A DNA stretch of 34,171 nucleotides from positions 1 through 34,171 of the forward strand of contig JAJPJF010000285.1 of assembly GCA_021324415.1 (NCBI GenBank), in the 5' to 3' direction. This document shows, piece by piece, positions 25,260-33,539 of the stretch. The stretch is from Nostocales cyanobacterium Centralia_MAG_434. Its GTDB lineage: Bacteria > Cyanobacteriota > Cyanobacteriia > Cyanobacteriales > Nostocaceae. A program made the position numbers and the translations under genes. The first letter of the stretch is position 1, and each line of letters starts with the position of its first letter. The notes below the pieces were generated by a model. That model saw nothing but the letters and a program-made list of their open reading frames with translations, was not told the origin of the DNA and searched no databases.

Positions 25260-28097
25260 CTACTTCTGTTGTTGCAACAAAACCCTTCGAATATTTTCCA
25301 CCAATTCCCTGATAGTATAGGGCTTCGATAAAAATGCTTGAACGCCAATACCACTAACATCTAACAACTTACGGTTGGATGCCAGTCCACTCATGGCAAT
25401 AATCTTAATAGAGGAATCCATTTGTTGCAGGATACGAATAGCGTTTAAACCATCCATAGATGGCATTTGAATATCAAGCAACACCAGTCTGATTTCATTT
25501 TTATGCGTGATGTAAATTGAAAACGCCTCAATTGCATCACTTGCAGTGAGAACTCTGTAGTTGTGTTGTTCAAGTGAAGTTTTCGTCATCTCGCGAATGA
25601 ATGCTTCATCATCCACAACTAGAATCAATTCGTTGTTACCTTTGGGCATTTGGGAGCTATCGGTTTCCTGTTTTGCCATTTCGTCTTCAATGGCAATGGC
25701 TGGTAAGTACACCTTAAATTCGCTACCTTCACCTATCGTGCTAGACACATTTATAAAACCACGGTGGTTTTTGATGATACCAAGAACAGTGGCAAGTCCT
25801 AATCCTGTACCTTGTCCCTGTTCTTTAGTTGTAAAAAATGGTTCAAAAATTCGTTCTAACACATCTGCTGACATACCAGAGCCTGTATCTGAGACAGTGA
25901 TGACAACGTAGGGACCCTCTTTCGCCTCTAGATTCATCCTGGCATAGTTATAATCAACTAAGAAGTTTTCAGCAGAAATCTTGAGAGTGCCTCCCTGTGG
26001 CATAGCATCACGCGCGTTAACACATAAATTCATCAAAACTTGATGTATTTGCGTCTGATCTCCTAAGACAGTCCAAAGATTTTGCTCTAAATTAGTACAG
26101 ATTTCAATTGATTTAGGAAATGTACTGCTAATAATTCCTTCAACCTCCTTCAGTAGAGGTTTTAGATGTAGAGGAACTCGTTTTCCTTCTGTGCTCTGTG
26201 CTATCGATGTAATTCGTTTGACAAGCTGTGCACAACGTTTAGAGCTATCTTCCAAAATTTTGAGGAGTTGCTGGTTTTTCTCATCAAGATTAGGAAGCTT
26301 AAGGGGTAACAATTGAGCAACTGCCAAAATCGGAGAGAGTATGTTATTCAGGTCATGAGCAATACCACTTGCCAAGGTGCCAAGGCTCTCTAGACGTTGT
26401 ATCCGATAAAACTGAGCTTCGAGTTGTTTTTTCTCAGTGATGTCGGTGTTGACAGTGAGGATGGATTTTGGCTGTCCTCCATTGTCCCGCACCAGTGTCC
26501 AACGGCTGAGGACAATGACTTTTTTACCATCTTTTGTGGTGTGTTGTAGTTCACCCTCCCATTTACCCTGCTGTATTGCCATCTTGAAAGCTTCACTGAC
26601 TTGCGGTATAATATCTCCACAAAAAAGCTCAGTTGCTTTTTTGCCAAGTACTTCTGTTGTTTTCCAACCGTAGAGGCTTTCAGCAGCTTGATTCCAAAAT
26701 AAAATTTTGTGTTCTAAATTACGAACAAAAATAGCATCCGATGCAACATCAAGTAACTGAGCTTGTTCGCGGATTTTCTCTTCATTTCGCTTACGCTCAC
26801 TCAGTTCGGCTTGCACCTGCTCAAACAGTGTAGATTGCTGAATTGCGATCGCCACCTGTGTTGCCAAGGCACACAGCAAATCGATATCCCACTGTTCCCA
26901 GTGTCTGGGTGAGGAACAGTGATTAGCCACTAGTAATCCCCACAACTGTTCTCCTTCCACAATTGGGACCACCAAGTTGGCTCTCACTTGCAGTCGCCGT
27001 AGTAAATCTACGTAACATTCAGAGAATCCTGCTGTGTAAATATCCTCTGTTGCTTGAATTCGACCCTGTTTATAAAGTTCACGACAACTTGCCTCTGCAA
27101 AAAATGAGTCCTTGATTTTTGTTCCCAAAATCGGCAACCAGCCATCAGCAACAGATTCTACTGCCACATACCCACTCCAGTCTGGCTGGAAACGGTAAAT
27201 AAATACCCGCTCAGTTTGGAGAAACTGTTGCACTTCAGACACTGTAGTCCCCAAAATTTCCTCCAGTTTCAGAGACTGGCGGATGCGCTGAGCCATTTCT
27301 GCTAAAATTTGCTCTCTTTTTGCTTGCTGTCTCAACATCTGCTCTTGACGCCGACGTTGTGCTAACTCAGCCAGTTGTTCTGCCCAAGTTTGGCACTCAC
27401 GCTTCACCCTTTGTTTGTAGTTCAGGAAAAACTCAGCCAGTTGTGGTTCTGCTTCGAGTAAAGCACCGAGATTCTCCTGTACGCGCTTATCTGCTTCATA
27501 TGCTACTTCTGGGTGAGCTTCCATCCACACATGACATGTCTTAATGTAAGCAATCAATGCCATTAAGTGCTGGTAGTTTATAGTTCCAAGAATCTGCCGC
27601 AGCTGCTGCCGACAAGACCCACCGACGTCTTGTACGGCAATAAAGGTTGAACAGTAAAGTAGGCTTTGCTCCAGTTGTGAGTTTGGCTGTGGCCAGTTTG
27701 TAAGGATATCAGACTGTGCTGCTAACAACTTGAGATGTTTTTCAATGTCCTCTGCGGCTGGCAGGGGTGCTTCCAGCAGTGCCAAAACTTCTGATGCACT
27801 CATTCCTAGAGGACGTAAGGTACAACTATGGCAAATCATGCAGTAAGGTACAGCACAAAAGCGAGAAAGGTAAGCAGACAGTTTTTCCTTGAATAGAGTT
27901 GGCAGTGGATTATTCACATAGGCAGTGAGCGTCTGTTGCCAGAGGTTTTCCAGTACCTGTGGAGTTTGCCATGCTGGTTCAAAGAAAGGTGGGAAAAAAC
28001 CAAAATCGGCCTCGATCTCCGCCTTAATTTGCTCACTGGTTCGCCCTAAGGTGGGAATAGATGAAAGTGAAAGCTGTCGATCAAAAGCTTGTGGCAT
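25260..28097 (-). CDS. Hybrid histidine kinase: AhpD-like, GAF, PAS, HK, receiver
   Basis: 945-aa soluble sensor kinase. Residues 20-200 resemble the AhpD/carboxymuconolactone-decarboxylase fold (FKEKLSAYLSR, then C81-x4-C86-x2-C89-H90-x-C92, then GMSASEVLALLE). A helical linker (230-270) leads to a GAF domain (about 275-422) of the phytochrome/cyanobacteriochrome-related type, with C361-Y362 at the usual bilin-cysteine place and LQVRANLVVPI after it. A PAS domain (about 446-560, YGWKTTEVLGK) precedes the HisKA box GIAHDLNNILSP (His581). The HATPase has N-box NLCVNARDAMP, DTGSGMS and GTGLGLAT. A C-terminal receiver has VVDDEAF, D875 (LLDIQMPS) and K925. All catalytic residues are intact. The N-terminal domain suggests redox or peroxide input; this is inference. 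Confidence 0.85.
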   Translation of the reverse strand: MPQAFDRQLSLSSIPTLGRTSEQIKAEIEADFGFFPPFFEPAWQTPQVLENLWQQTLTAYVNNPLPTLFKEKLSAYLSRFCAVPYCMICHSCTLRPLGMSASEVLALLEAPLPAAEDIEKHLKLLAAQSDILTNWPQPNSQLEQSLLYCSTFIAVQDVGGSCRQQLRQILGTINYQHLMALIAYIKTCHVWMEAHPEVAYEADKRVQENLGALLEAEPQLAEFFLNYKQRVKRECQTWAEQLAELAQRRRQEQMLRQQAKREQILAEMAQRIRQSLKLEEILGTTVSEVQQFLQTERVFIYRFQPDWSGYVAVESVADGWLPILGTKIKDSFFAEASCRELYKQGRIQATEDIYTAGFSECYVDLLRRLQVRANLVVPIVEGEQLWGLLVANHCSSPRHWEQWDIDLLCALATQVAIAIQQSTLFEQVQAELSERKRNEEKIREQAQLLDVASDAIFVRNLEHKILFWNQAAESLYGWKTTEVLGKKATELFCGDIIPQVSEAFKMAIQQGKWEGELQHTTKDGKKVIVLSRWTLVRDNGGQPKSILTVNTDITEKKQLEAQFYRIQRLESLGTLASGIAHDLNNILSPILAVAQLLPLKLPNLDEKNQQLLKILEDSSKRCAQLVKRITSIAQSTEGKRVPLHLKPLLKEVEGIISSTFPKSIEICTNLEQNLWTVLGDQTQIHQVLMNLCVNARDAMPQGGTLKISAENFLVDYNYARMNLEAKEGPYVVITVSDTGSGMSADVLERIFEPFFTTKEQGQGTGLGLATVLGIIKNHRGFINVSSTIGEGSEFKVYLPAIAIEDEMAKQETDSSQMPKGNNELILVVDDEAFIREMTKTSLEQHNYRVLTASDAIEAFSIYITHKNEIRLVLLDIQMPSMDGLNAIRILQQMDSSIKIIAMSGLASNRKLLDVSGIGVQAFLSKPYTIRELVENIRRVLLQQQK

Positions 28098-28746
28098 TAG
28101 GTTCTCAATCGGCTGTACTCAATAGTGGGAAGTGTCAAGCATTCCACTTATTCACAACTTAATACTAATTCTATATAAGTTTTACAATCAGGTGCATGAA
28201 ATTGTAGTATGGGAGTTTATGTTTGAAGGCAAATACGGTGAATAAGATGATCTGTTAAACCGCATATAAATATAATCCAAAACACAAATATTTTCAGCCA
28301 ACCCCCATTTATCGCTTAGTTTGAGTGGGGTGTGTTCAAGCTAAACGACAAATACGACCTAATTATTTAAGACAGTTAAGATTAGCTGTCCGACTTTTAA
28401 CATATTAATCTAATTCAAATAGCCTCGCTTTATCTTAATTTGAATATTTTTTTGTTTCTGATAGGCTGCTAATAGCCAAAGATTTACAAAATTAATATTT
28501 AAAAAGTAAATTTATTTCTGCTTGTGTGGAAATGTAAATTTGTAGAAAAGTTAATATTAATATACTATTTGCAGTGATTTTAAATATCGTATCTCACATT
28601 GTATTCAGTCACAGTCAGCACATCTGGGATATGGACAAGAACAAATGAATCTCCCCCAAGAAGCACCCGCTTTCTACCAATGTGGTTGAAATGGTACAAC
28701 TTAGGGGAGGGGATAAAAAAGTGTAGTCAATTCAGCGTAGAAAATA
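28098..28746. other. Intergenic region, AT-rich, with one long imperfect hairpin
   Basis: 649 bp upstream of the hybrid kinase and downstream of the FN3-like gene. It should carry the kinase promoter, but I cannot place it. An imperfect structure spans 28651-28709: CTCCCCCAAG pairs with CTTAGGGGAG, enclosing TACCA/TGGTA (28675-28679, 28692-28696). The open frame across it looks non-coding. The rest is AT-rich without clear features. Confidence 0.5.
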
Positions 28747-29163
28747 TTACCAGTCAGGCGCTTGAACCTTTATTTCACTCCAGGGAGTGCAATCTGTATC
28801 TTTAACAGCATCTTTAGTGGCAGTTGGAGCATTACATCCACGTACTTTGAATGTATATCTTCCCAAATCCCTTGCTCTAGTAAAGGTCCAGCTACGTGCT
28901 GTTGGGTCATTGATTTGTTCGATATCATCTTTACTATCGCCCCAACTCACTCGATAAAAATCATTTTTTTGGTTTTGGCATACATCCCAAGAAACTTGAA
29001 TTTTATGTACCCCTGTTACGCTTGTAGTCAGATTGGATGGATTTCTTGAAGTACATGCAGCAAGCGTTTTTGCATCACGCGTTAAGCCTGCAAATAGAGG
29101 TGTTAATAGTAAGACAGATGTCAAACTATATCTTAAAAAGGAGGAACGAACTTTTGTTTTCAT
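28747..29163 (-). CDS. Secreted single-domain fibronectin-III-like protein
   Basis: 138-aa exported protein. The ATG at 29163 has an AAAGGAAG ribosome site and opens a signal peptide (MKTKVRSSFLRYSL, hydrophobic core to about residue 27). The mature part is one beta-sandwich of fibronectin type III style: NPSNLTTSVTGVHKIQVSWD, YRVSWGDS, then GRYTFKVRGCN. Four cysteines (about 37, 62, 110, 125) could form disulfides. The open frame extends 35 codons upstream into the porin gene, but those residues look spurious. It follows the porin gene by 46 bp on the same strand and may be co-transcribed. No catalytic motif; a binding role at the cell surface is a guess. Confidence 0.75.
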   Translation of the reverse strand: MKTKVRSSFLRYSLTSVLLLTPLFAGLTRDAKTLAACTSRNPSNLTTSVTGVHKIQVSWDVCQNQKNDFYRVSWGDSKDDIEQINDPTARSWTFTRARDLGRYTFKVRGCNAPTATKDAVKDTDCTPWSEIKVQAPDW

Positions 29164-29209
29164 GAGACTTCCTTTCATTTGAGTTGTTCTGATTAAAAGT
29201 GCAACAAAA

Positions 29210-30958
29210 TTAGAAGGTAAAGGTACTTCTAATAACTCCAAGTACAGCATCGCTGTTACGAGCATCATGGTTAGGAGCAGTTATCCAAATTAAGCCAGGG
29301 GTAATGCTAATGTTGTCTGAAACTGCATAGCTGTAAAAAGCTTCGACATGCACAGAGGTATCTCGATCTTTAGGCGAGTTTCGGTTTTGGGGTTCAATTC
29401 TTGATGTCGAAAAGGCACTCGCGATCGCCCGGTCAGCACCAGTGACTTTAGGCTCCATCCCCACGATAATACCTGCCAAACTGCCTCTTTTGCCCAAATC
29501 GGGAAGGGCAAGACCAATTGCATAGTTCCAAATACTTGCATCTCCTACCTTCACAACACGGGATGCAGCATAACCTGCCCAAGCATTTACAAATAGGTGT
29601 GAGTTTACCTGGAAAGATGCTTCCAAACCGTAGGCGTTGGTAGAAACAGATTTATTGGTGGCCAAACCTAAGTTTGCCTTTTTGCTACCTGTGCCCGGAA
29701 CTGCAAGATCATCACCGAGGTTATCGTAGGCATTGACGTAGGTTAAACCTACACTGATGCGTTCCGTAGGCTGGAGAGTTAGCTGAGCGATCGCACCATA
29801 AGAACCACTGAAAATACCATTTCTCTGACTAGGAGTGGATGCTGTATTAGAAAGATATCCAAAACTCAATTCTACTTGGTCAGAAAATTGATGCCTGACC
29901 CCAACCCCTGTTCCTGCAGGTACAAAGTAATAGACAGAGTTTCGACTACCAAACCTTGATAAAGCACCACTTGCCCCATCATCTCCATCCAACAAAGGGT
30001 TTACAGTATTGACAAAATCATCAACTTCACCTTCGTTAGCAAATACAGTCACTGTAGTTTTCTTTCCAAAAGGGAATTTATAATACAGAGTATCTACTGT
30101 TACTCCATTATTTTCTGGTGGATCGTCACCAATTTCGGCATTGAAAGCTAGAGTCCCTTCTGGCAATCTACTTACCGTGCCAGCTCTACTAGAGAAGTAA
30201 TTGAGGTTGAGAGCTTGTAATCGAACTCTCATTAAGTCCTTACCACTGAAACTACTGTCAAAGTTAAGTCGAATGCGATCGCCTAAAGTTGTGACTCTAG
30301 GAATGTTGCGACCAGTAGAATCTTGTCCAGTGACAAATCCTGATAAGGCAAAGATAGCTTCACCATTCAGTTTAGTAGTGGTAGAGAAACGTTGTTGTTC
30401 TAAAATTGCAGTTTGAGTTTCTAAAGCATCCACTCGACCCCGCAAGCTAGCCAACTCTGGCGCAAACTGTTCCTGTAGTTTTTGCAGCGTTACTAGATCT
30501 TCTTTCTTAACTAAATCAGTCGTTGCCGTTGAGATCAATTCATTGATCCGCCCCAAGCAAGCATTAATACCAGCGGCAAATTCGTAACGAGTTAAGGCAC
30601 GGTTACCTCGATATGTTTTGTTCGGATAACCCGCAGTACACCCATAACGCTCAACAAGAGATTGCAATGCCTGGAATGCCCACTCCGTAGGATTTACGTC
30701 TGATAGTTGAGAAACGGAAGTAACCTGTTCTGCTGGTGAAACCTCTGCCTGTGTTGAGGGATCAGTGTTCTCCTGAGACAGCTGATCAATTATTGTTTGT
30801 TCACGAGTGGACTCGGAAGGCTGATGTTCAGTTTCTTGCTCCTCAACACCTCCAGCTAGGATCGGCGCTCCAATCGCCTGAGTTGTGGGAGTGATTACCA
30901 AAAAGAGACCCAAAGCCAACGGAGAAATAGGTAGCCACTTCCAGAACATTCTACTCAT
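29210..30958 (-). CDS. SLH-domain OprB-type outer-membrane porin (iron-uptake-porin-like)
   Basis: 582-aa outer-membrane protein of the cyanobacterial SomA/SomB-like porin family, often annotated as iron uptake porin. A signal peptide (about 1-30, ending near TQAIGA) is followed by an acidic Gln/Glu-rich linker. An S-layer-homology domain (about 90-145; WAFQALQSLVERYGCTAGYP, LTRYEFAAGINACL) anchors it to peptidoglycan polymers. A coiled coil (about 150-193) precedes an OprB-like beta barrel of about 390 residues that ends in the aromatic VIRSTFTF typical of outer-membrane proteins. Length is normal for the family. The ATG at 30958 is preferred; another ATG is three codons in. A secreted FN3-like gene follows. 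Confidence 0.93.
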   Translation of the reverse strand: MSRMFWKWLPISPLALGLFLVITPTTQAIGAPILAGGVEEQETEHQPSESTREQTIIDQLSQENTDPSTQAEVSPAEQVTSVSQLSDVNPTEWAFQALQSLVERYGCTAGYPNKTYRGNRALTRYEFAAGINACLGRINELISTATTDLVKKEDLVTLQKLQEQFAPELASLRGRVDALETQTAILEQQRFSTTTKLNGEAIFALSGFVTGQDSTGRNIPRVTTLGDRIRLNFDSSFSGKDLMRVRLQALNLNYFSSRAGTVSRLPEGTLAFNAEIGDDPPENNGVTVDTLYYKFPFGKKTTVTVFANEGEVDDFVNTVNPLLDGDDGASGALSRFGSRNSVYYFVPAGTGVGVRHQFSDQVELSFGYLSNTASTPSQRNGIFSGSYGAIAQLTLQPTERISVGLTYVNAYDNLGDDLAVPGTGSKKANLGLATNKSVSTNAYGLEASFQVNSHLFVNAWAGYAASRVVKVGDASIWNYAIGLALPDLGKRGSLAGIIVGMEPKVTGADRAIASAFSTSRIEPQNRNSPKDRDTSVHVEAFYSYAVSDNISITPGLIWITAPNHDARNSDAVLGVIRSTFTF

Positions 30959-31211
30959 TATTGTTTCTTATCCTCACACCATTCGATATCTAATCACAAC
31001 TCAGCAGTTGTGTTGTGACCAAGCTTACTTAGTTCTTGGCTATGTCACTTATATTTACTTTTTCATCAGGAATTTTATCCATAATCTTTGTGGTTAATAG
31101 TTAAGGATATTTATACCTAATAGTTAAGAAATGAGTATTTATTCGTTATGCTTTGGTTATTGAAAATTTATTAGGAGTCTTTTAAGCGTATACTTGCCGC
31201 CATTAGTAAAT

Positions 31212-31244
31212 CAGGTAGGACAAATGGCTGTTTGCTCCTACCTG
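31212..31244 (+). promoter_or_regulatory. Strong hairpin, possible 5' leader element
   Basis: CAGGTAGGA-CAAA pairs with TTTG-C-TCCTACCTG: 13 base pairs with one bulged C (31235) and a 6-nt loop (TGGCTG). It lies about 180 nt before the phytochelatin-synthase-like start and has no downstream T-run. It may be part of a structured 5' UTR or a small RNA. Confidence 0.5.
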
Positions 31245-31279
31245 GTGGGTGTACTTTCCATCTGCAAGGGTCTAGTTCT

Positions 31280-31302
31280 AGAGAATCAAGTGTTCGTTCT
31301 CT
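31280..31302 (+). promoter_or_regulatory. Second hairpin in the same leader
   Basis: AGAGAA (31280-31285) pairs with TTCTCT (31297-31302) around an 11-nt loop. It lies 35 nt after the strong hairpin. Together they suggest a folded leader rather than chance, although the stem is short. Confidence 0.35.
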
Positions 31303-31424
31303 CGCTAATGCTTCTGATCAGGCTTCCAATGAAAGCACATGTATTGGTATGTTTGTATGTGGTTTATATTGGCCAGATAATTCTTTAACTAGTCTTGTCA
31401 CCCAATAGGAAAGGAGTCACTCAA

Positions 31425-32039
31425 ATGAGCAAGAGAGATCTACATACAATTAAACTGAAAGCGTTTCAGCAACCTATCCGATGCTGCAATATCACTGCGA
31501 TCGCTTATGGGCTGACAGCACTGGGATACCCAACCACTATTGATGATATATTCTATGTAACTAAGCTGCCAATTGATACTGTTTTAGATGATGGAATGAC
31601 TCTTGCCGAAACCTATGACACTGGGGTGAAATATTGTGAAGATAAGAATTTACCCATCTCTGTAGAGGTTGAGCATTTTGACAAGGCTAGCATGACACTG
31701 GATGTTTTTACCAAAGAAATCGAAAGAGCTGTCTCTGACGAAAATGACATCCACATACTAAATTTCAATGTTGATATTGCTCATGGCATAAAACTAGGAG
31801 GAGGTCATTTCTCCTTGTTAGCAGACTACGATCCGGAAACCCAGAATATAACTATCGCTGACACCAACCCCAAGCGATACACCCGTTTTTGGAAATGTCC
31901 AGCAGAACGTATGTACCTAGCATGCATAGACAGAGATATGGCATCGGATCGTGCACGTGGGATGATTGTGTTGCGAAAAGTTCAAAGTAACGACCAAAAA
32001 GCGCAAAACCAAGAGCCAATGCTTGAAATGGTAGGTTGA
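31425..32039 (+). CDS. Divergent phytochelatin-synthase-like cysteine peptidase
   Basis: 204-aa papain-like protein related to phytochelatin synthase. The triad fits well: C21 (QPIRCCNITA), H128 (GGGHFSLL) and D146 (IADTNP). The 18-residue His-Asp spacing and roughly 107-residue Cys-His spacing match plant PCS (C56, H162, D180). A glutamine before the Cys could form the oxyanion hole. It is short, like the cyanobacterial half-molecule PCS proteins, but other PCS signatures are missing, so the substrate may differ. Bacterial PCS-like enzymes mainly cleave the glycine from glutathione or its conjugates. The ATG at 31425 has AAGGAG 8 nt upstream and is preferred over a TTG at 31395. No signal peptide. 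A Ca2+/H+ antiporter gene follows. Confidence 0.78.
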   Translation: MSKRDLHTIKLKAFQQPIRCCNITAIAYGLTALGYPTTIDDIFYVTKLPIDTVLDDGMTLAETYDTGVKYCEDKNLPISVEVEHFDKASMTLDVFTKEIERAVSDENDIHILNFNVDIAHGIKLGGGHFSLLADYDPETQNITIADTNPKRYTRFWKCPAERMYLACIDRDMASDRARGMIVLRKVQSNDQKAQNQEPMLEMVG

Positions 32040-32143
32040 ACTTCCCATTGCATTTGGTTCAAGAATCTTTGCCGATGTTGAACTGAGCTTGTAGTTGTGC
32101 TAATAACGTTCGTGAAGGATAATTAGCAAGCAAACTCCTACGC

Positions 32144-32172
32144 GTAGAGACGTTGCATTGTAACGTCTCTAC
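32144..32172. repeat. Palindromic repeat GTAGAGACGTT/AACGTCTCTAC
   Basis: Perfect 11-bp inverted arms with a 7-nt loop. This sequence is familiar as a dispersed palindrome in many filamentous cyanobacterial genomes. Here it lies between the phytochelatin-synthase-like gene and the antiporter, ending 28 nt before the latter's start, where it could also end or attenuate transcription. Confidence 0.75.
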
Positions 32173-32200
32173 ATTCTATTATTTACTTTTAAAGTAGCAC

Positions 32201-33316
32201 ATGTCTGTCACACGACGAACTTTTCTAATACTTCTACTATTTATTCCAATTTCCCTTGCAGCGCACTTTTTAGAATGGGGAGCGTTAAGTGTCTTTATTA
32301 CCTCAGCGTTAGCGATCTTACCTTTGGCTGCTTGGATGGGTGAAGCTACTGAAGAAATCGCGGTAGTGGCTGGTCCAACCTTGGGAGGACTATTGAATGC
32401 CACCTTTGGTAATGCGACTGAATTAATTATTGCCTTAATTGCTCTCAATGCAGGATTGGTGAATGTTGTCAAAGCTAGTATCACAGGCTCAATTATTAGC
32501 AACTTACTGCTTGTCTTGGGCTTTGCTATGCTATGTGGGGGTTTACGTTACAAAGAGCAGACATTTCTGCCGTTTATGGCACGTGTAAATGCTTCTTTAA
32601 TGAACTTGGCTGTCATTGCAATTTTACTGCCAACAGCAATGGACTTCACCTCCAATGGAATCATTGACACAACTGCAATGCAGAGGCTTTCTATAGGCGT
32701 GGCTGTTGTGCTCATCCTAGTTTATGCATTGACGTTGCTATTTTCGATGAAAACCCATTCTTACCTCTACGATGCAGCCTTAGTTGAGCAAGAGCAACCT
32801 GAATCTGCAGACAAGGATCTTGCAGAAGGCAAACATGAGGTGAATCTATGGTTATGGATTGGGGTATTGTTCTTCGCTACAGTATTTGTTGCCTTTGAGT
32901 CAGAACTATTGGTAGATTCACTGGAAGTAGCAACTTCTCAACTAGGTCTAACAGCACTATTTACAGGTGTGATCTTGGTACCAATCATTGGTAATGCAGC
33001 TGAGCACGCAACAGCAGTTACAGTAGCAATGAAAAATAAAATGGATCTTTCAGTTTCTGTAGCGATGGGATCGAGCTTGCAAATTGCGCTGTTTGTAGCT
33101 CCAGTTTTAGTGCTAGCAGGTTGGATCATGGGAAAACCAATGAATTTAGATTTTAATCCTTTTGAACTGGTGGCGGTAGTGGTAGCAGTGTTGATTACTA
33201 ATTCCATCAGTTCTGATGGTCGGTCAAATTGGTTAGAGGGTATATTGCTGTTAGCAACTTATTTAGTTTTGGGATTAGCATTTTACTTCCATCCTGTCAT
33301 TGATGGGATTGGTTAA
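32201..33316 (+). CDS. cax: Ca2+/H+ antiporter, CAX family
   Basis: 371-aa integral membrane cation/proton exchanger of the CaCA superfamily. The two alpha repeats are intact: GGLLNATFGNATELIIALIAL (about 63-83) and VPIIGNAAEHATAVTVAM (about 255-272), each bearing the essential acidic residue in GNATE/GNAAE. About eleven hydrophobic helices are visible, with a central acidic hydrophilic stretch (EQEQPESADKDLAEGKHE, about 193-212). It should export Ca2+ or related divalent cations in exchange for protons. Length and order are standard. Start ATG 32201, 28 nt after a palindromic repeat. Its neighbour on the left is a phytochelatin-synthase-like gene. Confidence 0.93.
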   Translation: MSVTRRTFLILLLFIPISLAAHFLEWGALSVFITSALAILPLAAWMGEATEEIAVVAGPTLGGLLNATFGNATELIIALIALNAGLVNVVKASITGSIISNLLLVLGFAMLCGGLRYKEQTFLPFMARVNASLMNLAVIAILLPTAMDFTSNGIIDTTAMQRLSIGVAVVLILVYALTLLFSMKTHSYLYDAALVEQEQPESADKDLAEGKHEVNLWLWIGVLFFATVFVAFESELLVDSLEVATSQLGLTALFTGVILVPIIGNAAEHATAVTVAMKNKMDLSVSVAMGSSLQIALFVAPVLVLAGWIMGKPMNLDFNPFELVAVVVAVLITNSISSDGRSNWLEGILLLATYLVLGLAFYFHPVIDGIG

Positions 33317-33330
33317 ACGTTTCAAGCTTT

Positions 33331-33345
33331 TCCCCAATTTGGGGA
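33331..33345. terminator. Short hairpin after the antiporter gene
   Basis: TCCCCA-ATT-TGGGGA, a compact 6-bp GC-rich stem starting 15 nt after the antiporter stop. No T-run follows on the plus strand, so termination is uncertain. Confidence 0.35.
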
Positions 33346-33539
33346 GAGGCTTAGAGAAGGGTCAGAAAGTAACCCAATTTTGTCAAACAGATGGTCGTGG
33401 GAGCATCTTGCTTCCTACTTTACCTTATTCCAAAGCAAGCTTGATACTCACACTAACATAATAAGATGATAATCAATTTCCAGGAATTTCCTTTAGAGGC
33501 TGTGTAGAATTGTGTACTATCTTTTATGAGATCAGCACA

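Larger units (their letters stand above)
30959..31424. other. Divergent intergenic region with structured leader
   Basis: 466 bp between the divergent porin and phytochelatin-synthase-like genes. The right half (31212-31336) carries three successive hairpins, two of them listed separately. The third is weak (GCTT/AAGC, 31322-31325 and 31333-31336). An open frame across 31194-31388 reads as hydrophobic noise and is not called. A good AAGGAG ribosome site (31411-31416) ends the region. Confidence 0.55.

Noticed and set aside
28599-28805. 68-codon open frame in the gap left of the FN3-like gene
   Set aside because: Overlaps the FN3-like gene on the other strand, has no ribosome site and reads as random sequence over a hairpin.
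31194-31388. 64-codon open frame in the porin/PCS-like gap
   Set aside because: Covers the hairpin leader, lacks a ribosome site and a coherent protein pattern.
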